Below are positions 40,583 through 48,940 of a DNA stretch of 48,940 nucleotides, in pieces (position 1 is the stretch's first letter; the number at the start of each line of letters is the position of its first letter). The DNA is from an uncultured Bacteroidales bacterium (GTDB lineage: Bacteria > Bacteroidota > Bacteroidia > Bacteroidales > UBA932). The translations under genes and the position numbers were made by a program. The notes under the pieces are model-generated. The model ran no database searches, was not told the DNA's origin, and worked only from the letters and a program-made list of their open reading frames with translations. Location of the stretch: the NCBI GenBank assembly GCA_947167855.1, contig CAMVJR010000003.1, forward strand, positions 1 to 48,940, in the 5' to 3' direction.

Positions 40583-42009
40583 TTCTCCATCATCATCTGT
40601 CGCTCCTGGGGATACGTCTTCCGGAGCTGGTAAAAATCGTAATAGGTCAAAAGGGATTTGGTAAGGGTCTCACCCACTTTCTGGGCCCCCAGCGGGGTCA
40701 GGTGAATGTAATCCGGGCCGGCCAGCGGCGGATTGTGGCTCACCCACTGCACCATGGAGTTCTCTCCGCCCATCATGCGGTAAAGGTCCCAGTAGGCGGC
40801 GTCGTTGCGGAGGGCCGTGGCTTTGAGGGAATCCACCAGCTCCGGCAGACGGGGCCAGGTAACCACGCGTCCGTTCACGCTCTTGCCCATATCGGAAGGG
40901 CCGATGAACAGGATCCGGGCCTGGGGGGCCACCTCGTGGAAGTACTGGATCTGGTCTGCGATCTGCTCCTGGTACTGTTCAATGATGCGGGTATTGCGGG
41001 TAACCGGCATATAGTTGCCGCCAAACTGCAGGATAATCAGCCGGGTGTCCGTCATGGCCAGGCTCTCCTGCATGAGCGGTTTGGAGATGCGGGTGAAGAT
41101 GGTTCCCGAGCAGCCGCGAAGGGGGACGTTGTCCACCGCCGCTCCGCCGTCACCATCGGCACTGATGCCGTAAATCTCGGCGCTTCCCTTGATCTGGACG
41201 GTGGCTTTCTGGACGGGGCGGGCAAAGTGCCAGGTCTGGTACACCAGGCCGTTCTCCCCGCTTTCCGTAATCACCTGGGGCGTGAGGGTGTCGGACACTA
41301 CCTTTACCTCAAAACCCTGGCTGGCGCGGCCGTACAGCACCCCCACGGTGGTGAATTCCTTGGTCCTTTCCCTGGCGTACTTGCTCTTGGTGGCGCGCAG
41401 GGTCACGGTACCGCCGCCACTGAGTTGGACCACCTGGGCCAGCAGGCCGTAGCGGTTGTGTCCCGCCCGCACGGTGGTGGAGTCACCGTACATGGTGTAC
41501 TGCACAAAAGCGCCGCTGGCGCTCTTGGAAATGGAGGCCGAAGGAACATTGCTCAGGGCCGGGAAGAAGCCCGTACCCATGCCGCCAAAACGCTCCTGGA
41601 GGCCGTCCCGGAGGTCCTGGCTGATGCGGTCCATCTCTATCTGGGAGTCTCCGTAGTGGAGGATGCGGACGTTCTTCTCATGCTCCCTGGCCTGTTCCAG
41701 CTGGCGGAACAACGGGTCAAAGAAACGGAAATCGTCGTCCGGGAGGTAGATCCTATCCGGGTTCTCGTAGAAAAAGGTGCGATAATAGTGCAGGGTGTCA
41801 TCTTCCATCCGGAAGCGGGCGTCCACGCCGCGGAGCACCGAGTCCACGTTTACCTTGGCCAGCCGGGCATCAGCCAGCGACCGCTGGTAAGACGAATAGC
41901 GGATGGTGAGGGGTCCGGCTGCGATGCCGTCGGCCGGAAAAACCAGCCACAGCACCCCCAGCGCAGCAAAAATGCCCAACAAAAAAATGAGTACCTCTTT
42001 CGCTCTCAT
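40579..42009 (-). CDS. SGNH/GDSL-type hydrolase (second of pair)
   Basis: N-terminal TM anchor; VRILHYGDSQIEMDRIS, LQFGGNYMPV, PDYIHLTPLGA; ATGA overlap with the next gene. Confidence 0.82.
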   Translation of the reverse strand: MRAKEVLIFLLGIFAALGVLWLVFPADGIAAGPLTIRYSSYQRSLADARLAKVNVDSVLRGVDARFRMEDDTLHYYRTFFYENPDRIYLPDDDFRFFDPLFRQLEQAREHEKNVRILHYGDSQIEMDRISQDLRDGLQERFGGMGTGFFPALSNVPSASISKSASGAFVQYTMYGDSTTVRAGHNRYGLLAQVVQLSGGGTVTLRATKSKYARERTKEFTTVGVLYGRASQGFEVKVVSDTLTPQVITESGENGLVYQTWHFARPVQKATVQIKGSAEIYGISADGDGGAAVDNVPLRGCSGTIFTRISKPLMQESLAMTDTRLIILQFGGNYMPVTRNTRIIEQYQEQIADQIQYFHEVAPQARILFIGPSDMGKSVNGRVVTWPRLPELVDSLKATALRNDAAYWDLYRMMGGENSMVQWVSHNPPLAGPDYIHLTPLGAQKVGETLTKSLLTYYDFYQLRKTYPQERQMMMEK

Positions 42010-42167
42010 AGAACCACAAAGATACTCATTTTAATTGGCTGTGCAAATAGGGGTAGCAATGGCTAAAGATGCTTAGTCTACGGAACGAATGGCGCCTGAT
42101 ATTTGACAGTAACCTTAGAACCGATTACCTGTGCGCCAGTATTTGCTGCTGTTCCCACAATTACAGA

Positions 42168-42758
42168 TTAATACAATTGATACTTATACACGGCCTGTGA
42201 AATGCTATCCTCTTCATCTAGTTGATAACTTGCATAAAATACACGGATGTAATGGTCTTCACCGTTCTCGTCGCGGACAACTATCTGTACCCCCTCTCCG
42301 GGTTCAATGCTAACATGGTAATACGTTCTATACCAGAACCCGGAGCCATAACCTGATACCGAAGAGTATCTCCCACCATCTCCGACTTTTACAGTATGGC
42401 TGGTAATATCGGTAATGGACGACACTTTTCCAATATTTAGAAGACCAGCATATTCGTTTGAATGAGACCAGTGGTCAATAATAGATGAGAATGAATCCCC
42501 TGAACGCTCTTCAGGAGTCAACTGTATAGAGGAACCGCTAAAATCGATTGTAAAACGACGATGGAAATCCTTGTATATGTGACCCTTCGGCGAAAAACCT
42601 TTCTTATACACAACAGTTTTAACTTCACTCGTCGCGGTATAATCGAAATTGGCAGGGGTATCTTGAACTTGAACCTCGTCCTCTATCGGTGTGTCTCTAT
42701 TCTTGTTACAAGCGACAAGAGCGAATGTCAGTGTTAAAAAGAAAAACAATCTTTTCAT
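42168..42758 (-). CDS. Hypothetical lipoprotein
   Basis: MKRLFFFLTLTFALVAC lipobox; no family recognised. Confidence 0.65.
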   Translation of the reverse strand: MKRLFFFLTLTFALVACNKNRDTPIEDEVQVQDTPANFDYTATSEVKTVVYKKGFSPKGHIYKDFHRRFTIDFSGSSIQLTPEERSGDSFSSIIDHWSHSNEYAGLLNIGKVSSITDITSHTVKVGDGGRYSSVSGYGSGFWYRTYYHVSIEPGEGVQIVVRDENGEDHYIRVFYASYQLDEEDSISQAVYKYQLY

Positions 42759-42763
42759 TGCAT

Positions 42764-43357
42764 TTAAAATTTCATCGTAATACCTACACCATACTTTGTC
42801 GTGCCAATATTAAGGCTAACATCTTTTCTCATTTTGCGATTAGCTTCTTGTTCTACCCATTGGAGACGCTTGCCGCCAATGATTTTAAACGCAATTCCAC
42901 CTCCAAGGACCGTGGTACCAACGGCCAACACGCCATAGCCTATCATCATGATAGGGGCCATTTTATCCAGATTGTCATCATAATTGTACTGGTCCCCCCA
43001 AGTCTTGCCCGTACTAGGATCATAGTACCAGGTGTGCGTCAAGGTCCCAAAAGCTCCTGCAGCACCGGCAATGACAAGTCCAGCGCCAACACCGGCGGTT
43101 GCGCCGCCTGCAATCATTAGGATATTGCCCAATTTGCGCTGTTTCTGTGCGCTTACGTAGGTCTGGTTATAAATCTCCTCACCAAGAATCTCACGAACCT
43201 GCGAGTCCGTTTGTTTTACATTGTTCAGATAGAAATCTCCTCTGTTAATTTCCACTCTGTTGTAAGTTTGTGCTTTTACCGAATAAGAGGCAACGAAGCA
43301 AAGGAACACAACAGTTCCAATAGACAGTAAGTGTCGAACAGCCTCTGGCAGAACCAT
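42764..43357 (-). CDS. Hypothetical secreted/membrane protein with Gly-rich hydrophobic segments
   Basis: Signal-like N-terminus ending YSVKAQ; ILMIAGGATAGVGAGLVIAGAAGAFG and MIGYGVLAVGTTVLGGGIAF. Confidence 0.65.
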   Translation of the reverse strand: MVLPEAVRHLLSIGTVVFLCFVASYSVKAQTYNRVEINRGDFYLNNVKQTDSQVREILGEEIYNQTYVSAQKQRKLGNILMIAGGATAGVGAGLVIAGAAGAFGTLTHTWYYDPSTGKTWGDQYNYDDNLDKMAPIMMIGYGVLAVGTTVLGGGIAFKIIGGKRLQWVEQEANRKMRKDVSLNIGTTKYGVGITMKF

Positions 43358-43407
43358 ATAAAAGAAGACGCAGAGCCTTGTCTGTATTTATGCTCATATC
43401 AAACATA

Positions 43408-43459
43408 TAGCCGCTTTGACAACCAGAACGGCCTGAAAGGTTTTGTGTATTGGCGGCTA
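43408..43459. other. Possible structured intergenic segment (tagccgc ... gcggcta)
   Basis: 7-bp perfect inverted repeat 43408-43414/43453-43459, 38-nt interior, adjacent to a TATGTTTG box (minus strand, 43400-43407). Confidence 0.3.
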
Positions 43460-43538
43460 GCAACGTCGTGGCGCTGGCTTTGCTGATAATCTTGAAGCTA
43501 TTTTTATATTGATTTGATTCGTTTTGATATAAAATATG

Positions 43539-43547
43539 TATATTTGC
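43539..43547 (+). promoter_or_regulatory. -7 box of the toxin-antitoxin operon
   Basis: TATATTTGC, 11 nt before ATG 43559. Confidence 0.5.
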
Positions 43548-43558
43548 GCAGAAATAAA

Positions 43559-43858
43559 ATGATTATGGCACAGACTGCAACATCCGTACACATTGATTCC
43601 GATATCAAACCGCAATTCGACGCTATCTGCAAACAATTGGGGTTAAGCGTCAATGCTGCCTTCAACATTTTTGCGCGCACCGTGGTAAGGGAAAACGGAA
43701 TCCCCTTCCCGGTAACCATCTCAAAGAATAGCCGGGAACTACGCTCGGCCCGGGCCCAACAAGCCTTGAAAGAATTGCAAGAAGCCAACGAGGAGCAGTG
43801 GACCGACGAGCAAATCGATGAACTCATTTCCAATTACCGCAAATCAAAAGCCAAATGA
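43559..43858 (+). CDS. RelB/DinJ-type antitoxin
   Basis: MIMAQTATSVHIDSDIKPQFDAICKQLGLSVNAAFNIFARTVVRENGIPFPV is DinJ/RelB-like. Start at 43559 or 43565. Confidence 0.88.
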   Translation: MIMAQTATSVHIDSDIKPQFDAICKQLGLSVNAAFNIFARTVVRENGIPFPVTISKNSRELRSARAQQALKELQEANEEQWTDEQIDELISNYRKSKAK

Positions 43859-44268
43859 TTTACGCCGTCATCGATACAAATGTCCTGGTATCGGCCATCA
43901 AGTCCCATAAGTTGGATTCTTCATCCTCTATTGTTGTCTCGCTGCTCGCAAAGGATTTCATTGTTCCTTTGCTTTCTTCTGCCATACTAAGAGAGTATGA
44001 AGATGTCCTTTCTTTCCCAGTACTGAACCTGGACAAAGCTAAGGTGGGTGCCATTCTGAACAAAATTCGGACAGACGGTTTGTATCTGGCAAAGACCTCC
44101 GGCAAGGATGCTTTCCCGGACGAATCCGACCGGGAGTTTTATGAAATAAGCCAATCTTTCGAGGGCGCCTACGTAATCACAAAGAATCTAAAGCATTTCC
44201 CTTCCACATCCCGTGTGGTTTCTCCTTCTGAAATGCTGCGAATTATTCAGGAAGGCATAGACTTTTAA
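43855..44268 (+). CDS. PIN-domain toxin (putative TA toxin component, PIN family)
   Basis: MIYAVIDTNVLVSAIKS...ILREYEDVL...PDESDREFYEIS...YVITKNLKHFP; ATGA overlap with antitoxin. Confidence 0.9.
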   Translation: MIYAVIDTNVLVSAIKSHKLDSSSSIVVSLLAKDFIVPLLSSAILREYEDVLSFPVLNLDKAKVGAILNKIRTDGLYLAKTSGKDAFPDESDREFYEISQSFEGAYVITKNLKHFPSTSRVVSPSEMLRIIQEGIDF

Positions 44269-44296
44269 ACCCTATTATCACTACGACAAAATGAAA

Positions 44297-44324
44297 AATG
44301 GGTGGCTCGCATGAGTCACCCATT
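44297..44324 (+). terminator. Hairpin downstream of the TA operon
   Basis: 12-bp stem aatgggtggctc/gagtcacccatt (one G-T wobble), loop gcat. Confidence 0.6.
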
Positions 44325-44361
44325 ACACGTTTAGAGCAAAAACTTTCCACTTTGTGCCATA

Positions 44362-46143
44362 CTACGGAACCAGAATCGTTTCTCCGTGCTCCTGGGCCAC
44401 GGTCTCTTTCCAAAGATCGGTGTAACCGGGCTGCTCCACCTTGGCGGGCTGGCCCTTGCTGTACTTGGAGGCCTTGAAGGCTCCGTTTTCGTCCTGGGGC
44501 ACCACGTTGCCGTCCATGAACTTTACCAGAAGCTCCACTTCCAGGTTCTGCCAGGCGGCGAACTGCTTGTTGGCGGTTTCGTTGGTGTATTCCGTGATGT
44601 ACTTGACAATCTTGGCAAACGGGGCGCTGGAAACCATCACGTCCCGGCGGGATTCCAGTTTCTTCTGCAGCCGGATGGCTACCTGGTTGTACATGACCAC
44701 GGCCATGCTGTCCACGGTGTGGGTGCGGTGCTCCATCTGGTCTCTCTCGAAGGCGTCAATGCGGGTACGCACATAGGGGGCCATCTGGTTGTACATCTTG
44801 TAGCAGGCGTTGGAGATGCGGTTGTTGATCCAGAAGGAGGCGGTGGGAGAATAGTGCAGACGGTCTCCGTTGCCTTCCCGGAAGCACTCCGGCACCTCGG
44901 TGACGCTGGTGTAGATGGGCGTGAGGTAAGAGGTGGCTGCATCATCCGTTCCAAACCAGAGGATGCCGCCCACTACGTCCGGAACGTAGTTGCGGGCCTG
45001 GCCCACCATCCAGAAACCGGTCTGCTGGGTGGCAATGGCGCGCTCGTTCGTATAAGTCTTTCCATCCACGGTGAACTCCATGGGACGCCAGCGGTACGGG
45101 AGGGCGTTGCCGCCGGCTCCGATGTCCTGGGTCATATCCATGGGGGTGCCTTCAAAGTGATCTCTCATGACGTCGGCCACTTCTTTGACACCGGCTTTCT
45201 TGCGGGGGAAGACAAACAGGGGCATATCGGCCTCCAGGTCTCTGCCCATCACGTAATCCAGGTAGGAGTAGGCGTCACGGGTGACGGCGTTGCCGTTTTC
45301 GTCGTAGAAAGAGAACCAGCCGTCCGTGAGGATGTTGTAGGCGCTCCAGGCGCGGGCGTCGCAGCCGCGGACCATGCCAAAATCAATGGGGCAGTAGGCT
45401 TTCTTGAAGCTGAATTCCTCGTCCGTGCCTTCGAAATAGCCCTTGCGGCGGGCGAAGGAAATCACATCCGGTGCATAGAGGCAGTTCTCGGGGTCGTTGA
45501 GGGGGAACTTGCCAATGCGGGCCTGGTTGGCGTGGGCGCAGATGGCTCCGTCCGGCACGCGCATGGCCACCCAGACAATGCCCTTCTGGGTGTTGACGCC
45601 GTTGCGGATGTTCATGCCCTTACCCACCAGCTCCATGATCCAGGCTTCGTTCTTGTCTGCGATGGAGAAGGTCTCGCCCTCGGAAGCATAGCCGTACTGG
45701 TTGGCCAGGTTCACGATGACGTCGATGGCTTCGCGGGCCGTTTTGGAGCGCTGCAGGGCCACGTAGATGAGGGAACCGTAGTCAATTCCGCCATTCTTGT
45801 CCTCCAGTTCCGGACGGCCGCCCCAGGTGGTCTCGGTGATGATAACCTGGAACTCGTTCATATTACCCACGGTCTGGTACGTATGGGGAACCTGCTCAAT
45901 CTCTGCCAGGGGCTTGAAGGTGTCCCAGTCATAAATCTGCAGGGTGCTTCCCGGCTTCCAGTCCCGGGCGGGTTTGTAATACAGCTCTCCGTAAATGGTG
46001 TGGGAGTCTGCTGCATAGGAAACCAGAACGGATCCGTCCTGGCTGGCACCCCGGCTGATGATGACATTGGTGCAGGGGCGGGCATCCAGCGCAAAGAGCA
46101 GGGCGGAGGTGGCCACGAGTACTTTCAAAAGCGAATTTCTCAT
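44362..46143 (-). CDS. C69 family dipeptidase
   Basis: Signal peptide followed by CTNVIISRGASQDGSVLVSYAADSHTIYGELYY; NEFQVIITETTWGGRPEL; EGETFSIADKNEAWIMELVGKG. Confidence 0.92.
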   Translation of the reverse strand: MRNSLLKVLVATSALLFALDARPCTNVIISRGASQDGSVLVSYAADSHTIYGELYYKPARDWKPGSTLQIYDWDTFKPLAEIEQVPHTYQTVGNMNEFQVIITETTWGGRPELEDKNGGIDYGSLIYVALQRSKTAREAIDVIVNLANQYGYASEGETFSIADKNEAWIMELVGKGMNIRNGVNTQKGIVWVAMRVPDGAICAHANQARIGKFPLNDPENCLYAPDVISFARRKGYFEGTDEEFSFKKAYCPIDFGMVRGCDARAWSAYNILTDGWFSFYDENGNAVTRDAYSYLDYVMGRDLEADMPLFVFPRKKAGVKEVADVMRDHFEGTPMDMTQDIGAGGNALPYRWRPMEFTVDGKTYTNERAIATQQTGFWMVGQARNYVPDVVGGILWFGTDDAATSYLTPIYTSVTEVPECFREGNGDRLHYSPTASFWINNRISNACYKMYNQMAPYVRTRIDAFERDQMEHRTHTVDSMAVVMYNQVAIRLQKKLESRRDVMVSSAPFAKIVKYITEYTNETANKQFAAWQNLEVELLVKFMDGNVVPQDENGAFKASKYSKGQPAKVEQPGYTDLWKETVAQEHGETILVP

Positions 46144-46205
46144 CGTATTTTGGGCTTTTTCGATTTATTGCGTAATTTTGTCGGTTGACATCAGACTACA
46201 AAGGT

Positions 46206-46616
46206 ATGAAATTTTATCATTTATTAAGCGTAGTGGCCCTTTTTATCCTGTCGGTTTTCACGGCAAAAGCCCAGAACCAACAGCCGCAAACGCCTGAGCA
46301 GAAGGAAAAACAGCTCCTGGAGTATGTGGACAAAGAGGTGCAGCGCCTGAGTACCCTTCTGGATCTGGAGTACTGGCAGGAGTTCTATGTGGACTCCACC
46401 CTGACGCATGACCTCAAGGCCATGACCGAGGAAATGACCAAACTCCAGGCGGCCAAAGTGGAAAATGCAGATTTGTATCAGGACGTCCAGGACAAATGGA
46501 TGCAGCAGATTGATGACAATTACAAGCGCTTCTTCACCGACGAACAGTGGAAAAAGTACTGGAAGTCCGGAGCCGAACGCGCCTGGAAAACCCGCCAAAA
46601 AAGAAAAAAGAAATAA
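46206..46616 (+). CDS. Small secreted hypothetical protein
   Basis: Signal peptide MKFYHLLSVVALFILSVFTAKAQ and a charged helical remainder. Confidence 0.75.
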   Translation: MKFYHLLSVVALFILSVFTAKAQNQQPQTPEQKEKQLLEYVDKEVQRLSTLLDLEYWQEFYVDSTLTHDLKAMTEEMTKLQAAKVENADLYQDVQDKWMQQIDDNYKRFFTDEQWKKYWKSGAERAWKTRQKRKKK

Positions 46617-46619
46617 ACT

Positions 46620-47654
46620 ATGAAGGAAGCAATTGATCAGATTTTCAAGGAACTGGCTGATTTAAAGGCCGCCAGTGCCAAAGAAGTGGAGGAAGCCCGT
46701 ATCCGCTTCCTGGGAAAGAAGGGCGAGGTAACCGCCCTGATGGAGCAGTTCCGCACCGTGGCCCCCGAACTCAAGCGTGAGTACGGCCAGCGGCTCAATG
46801 AGCTCAAGAAGGCCGCCAACGCCCGCATTGAGGAACTCAAGTTCAAGGTAGAGGAAAGCGAAGTGGCTTCGGCTCCCAAAGAAGACCTCTCCATGCCCGG
46901 AGACTCCTTCCCGCTGGGTTCCCGCCATCCCGTTTCCATCGTGCGCCAGCAGATTGTGGACATCTTCCGCAAGTTTGGCTACGACGTGGCCGAAGGACCG
47001 GAGATTGAGGACGACTACCACGTGTTTGAGGCCCTCAACTTCCCGCCCAATCACCCGGCCCGCGAGATGCAGGACACTTTCTTCGTGAGCACCGGTCACC
47101 TGAACCCGCTGCTGCTCCGCACCCACACCTCTTCCGTGCAGGTGCGCACCATGGAGAAGCAGTCGCTGCCCATCCGCGTAGTCTGCCCCGGCCGTGTGTT
47201 CAGAAACGAAGCCATTTCGGCCCGTGCCCACTGCATCTTCCATCAGGTAGAAGGCCTCTATATTGATAAGGACGTCACCTTCGCAGACCTCAAGCAGGCC
47301 ATCCTGCTCTTCGCCCGCGAGATGTTCGGCCCGGAGACCGAGATCCGTATGCGTCCCTCCTACTTCCCCTTTACCGAACCTTCGGCCGAGGTGGACGTAA
47401 GCTGCAACATCTGCCACGGCAAGGGTTGCAACATCTGCAAGGGAACCGGCTGGCTGGAAATCATGGGCTGCGGCATGGTAGATCCCAACGTGCTCAAGGC
47501 CAGCGGCATCGATCCCAACGAATACAGCGGCTTCGCCTTCGGTATGGGTGTGGAGCGCATTGCCATGCTCAAGTGGCAGGTCAACGACCTCCGTCACTAC
47601 TTCGAGAACGACATGCGTTTCCTTCAGGAATTCGCCACCGCCACGGAAGTGTAA
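46620..47654 (+). CDS. pheS: Phenylalanine--tRNA ligase subunit alpha
   Basis: RHPVSIVRQQIVDIFRKFGYDVAEGPEIEDDYHVFEALNFPPNHPAREMQDTFF; RMRPSYFPFTEPSAEVDV; FAFGMGVERIAMLKW. Confidence 0.97.
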   Translation: MKEAIDQIFKELADLKAASAKEVEEARIRFLGKKGEVTALMEQFRTVAPELKREYGQRLNELKKAANARIEELKFKVEESEVASAPKEDLSMPGDSFPLGSRHPVSIVRQQIVDIFRKFGYDVAEGPEIEDDYHVFEALNFPPNHPAREMQDTFFVSTGHLNPLLLRTHTSSVQVRTMEKQSLPIRVVCPGRVFRNEAISARAHCIFHQVEGLYIDKDVTFADLKQAILLFAREMFGPETEIRMRPSYFPFTEPSAEVDVSCNICHGKGCNICKGTGWLEIMGCGMVDPNVLKASGIDPNEYSGFAFGMGVERIAMLKWQVNDLRHYFENDMRFLQEFATATEV

Positions 47655-47657
47655 CCC

Positions 47658-48128
47658 ATGGCACAGGAAATAGAAAGAAAGTTTTTGGTCAAGGGCAGCT
47701 TTAAAGAGGCTGCCTTTGACGCTCTACGCATTACCCAGGGCTATCTGTCCACGGCTCCCGGCCGCAGCGTACGGGTGCGCCTGCGCGGAGAGCAGGGCTT
47801 CCTCACCATCAAGGGCCCCTCGCTGGACGGCGGGCTCAGCCGCTTTGAATGGGAAAAGGAGATTGGGGCCGATGACGTCCGTGAGCTCCTGCCGCTCTGC
47901 GAACCGGGCATCATCGACAAGACCCGCTGGCTGGTAAAGGTGGGAAAGCACACCTTCGAAGTGGACGAGTTCCACGGAGACAACGAAGGCCTCGTGGTGG
48001 CCGAAGTAGAGCTGGGCGCACCCGACGAGCCCTTTGAAAAGCCCGACTGGCTGGGAGAGGAGGTCACCGGGGACCGCCGGTACTACAATTCCGCCCTTTC
48101 CAAGAACCCGTACAAGATTTGGAAATAA
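47658..48128 (+). CDS. CYTH domain-containing protein
   Basis: MAQEIERKFLVKG...QGYLS...VRVRLRGEQGFLTIKG...FEWEKEI...VDEFHGDNEGLVVAEVEL. Confidence 0.92.
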   Translation: MAQEIERKFLVKGSFKEAAFDALRITQGYLSTAPGRSVRVRLRGEQGFLTIKGPSLDGGLSRFEWEKEIGADDVRELLPLCEPGIIDKTRWLVKVGKHTFEVDEFHGDNEGLVVAEVELGAPDEPFEKPDWLGEEVTGDRRYYNSALSKNPYKIWK

Positions 48129-48164
48129 TCCTTATCTTTGTTCTGAAATAACGCTAAAACTACT

Positions 48165-48940
48165 ATGAACTGGCTATTCTACCTTGTTCCGGCCGCCGCT
48201 GTGGTGGCCCTCCTTTTTGCCGGGATCTTCTTCCGGCAGATGTACAAGGAAAGTGAAGGAACCCCCACGATGAAGGAAATCGCGCAGTACGTGCGGGAGG
48301 GAGCCATGGCATACCTCAAGCAGCAGTACAAGGTGGTTCTGATTGTCTTCATTGTGCTGTCCGTTTTCTTTGCCATTCTGGCCTATGGCTTCGGGGTGCA
48401 GAACCCCTGGGTACCCTTTGCCTTCTTAACCGGCGGCTTCTTCTCCGGTCTGGCAGGCTTTGTGGGCATGAAAACGGCCACCTACGCCAGCGCACGTACG
48501 GCCAATGCTACCATGCGAAGCTTGAACGACGGCCTAAAGATTGCGTTCCGCAGCGGCGCCGTGATGGGCCTCACCGTGGTGGGTCTGGGCCTTCTGGATA
48601 TTTCCATCTGGTGGCTCGTCCTCAATGCTTTTGTGGAGGAAGTAACCCCCGCCCAAACCCTGGTTGTGATTACCACCACCATGCTCACCTTTGGCATGGG
48701 CGCCTCTACGCAGGCCCTCTTTGCCCGTGTGGGCGGCGGCATTTACACCAAGGCGGCCGATGTAGGAGCCGACATTGTGGGTAAGGTAGAGCAGGACATT
48801 CCCGAAGACGACCCTCGCAACCCCGCCACCATCGCCGACAATGTAGGCGACAACGTGGGAGACGTGGCCGGCATGGGGGCCGATTTGTACGAGAGCTACT
48901 GCGGCAGCATCCTTGCCACCATGGCGCTGGGTGCATCGGC
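48165..48940 (+). CDS. hppA: Membrane-bound (ion-translocating) pyrophosphatase, partial at window end
   Basis: MNWLFYLVPAAAVVALLFAGIFFRQMYKESEGTPTMKEIAQYVREGAMAYLKQQYK...IYTKAADVGADIVGKVEQDIPEDDPRNPATIADNVGDNVGDVAGMGADLYESY; no stop before 48940; TATCTTTG box at 48133-48140. Confidence 0.95.
   Translation, partial: MNWLFYLVPAAAVVALLFAGIFFRQMYKESEGTPTMKEIAQYVREGAMAYLKQQYKVVLIVFIVLSVFFAILAYGFGVQNPWVPFAFLTGGFFSGLAGFVGMKTATYASARTANATMRSLNDGLKIAFRSGAVMGLTVVGLGLLDISIWWLVLNAFVEEVTPAQTLVVITTTMLTFGMGASTQALFARVGGGIYTKAADVGADIVGKVEQDIPEDDPRNPATIADNVGDNVGDVAGMGADLYESYCGSILATMALGAS

Noticed and set aside
43245-43463. 72-aa ORF MLAANTQNLSGRSGCQSGYMF...
   Set aside because: Overlaps the start of the 43357 gene and crosses the inverted repeat; no signals of real coding. 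Treated as an intergenic element instead.
44386-46188. 600-aa ORF antisense to the C69 dipeptidase
   Set aside because: Antisense artefact with V/G/H-rich composition and no motifs. The same reasoning applies to 305..1405, 31329..33197 and 40702..42066.

Overview
The window is a chromosomal segment from a fairly GC-rich Bacteroidales/Bacteroidota genome. The assignment rests on recurrent TAnnTTTGC -7 promoter boxes, a TonB/fimbrillin/FISUMP-type surface protein repertoire and an S46 peptidase. From left to right it contains: (1) an isolated rplC-rplD-rplW-rplB-rpsS-rplV-rpsC cluster with its own promoter and terminator; (2) a five-gene surface operon of TonB-dependent receptor, DUF4876-like lipoprotein, DUF6850-like barrel, fimbrillin/FISUMP lipoprotein and S46 dipeptidyl-peptidase; (3) an island of five poorly characterised envelope genes (13.4-19.6 kb), bounded by inward-facing duplicated promoters and by four hairpins that share a 16-nt loop; (4) a ManC-like reading frame lacking key motifs, then yraN, mutS2 and cdaA; (5) GH31 and GH20 glycosidases; (6) an ECF sigma / putative anti-sigma / GIN-domain operon; (7) rsmA, aspS, metH, metF; (8) an MBOAT plus two-SGNH O-acylation-type operon; (9) a more AT-rich patch with two hypothetical genes and a RelB/DinJ-type antitoxin with a PIN toxin; (10) a C69 dipeptidase, pheS, a CYTH protein and a partial hppA. 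The best candidate for something undescribed is the 13.34-19.78 kb island. One fused lipoprotein appears to carry the modules that the opposing four-gene operon encodes as separate proteins, and both transcription units start from near-identical promoter/leader sequences. No CRISPR, tRNA, rRNA or transposase gene was recognised. All calls were made by eye from translated sequence; no database search was run.
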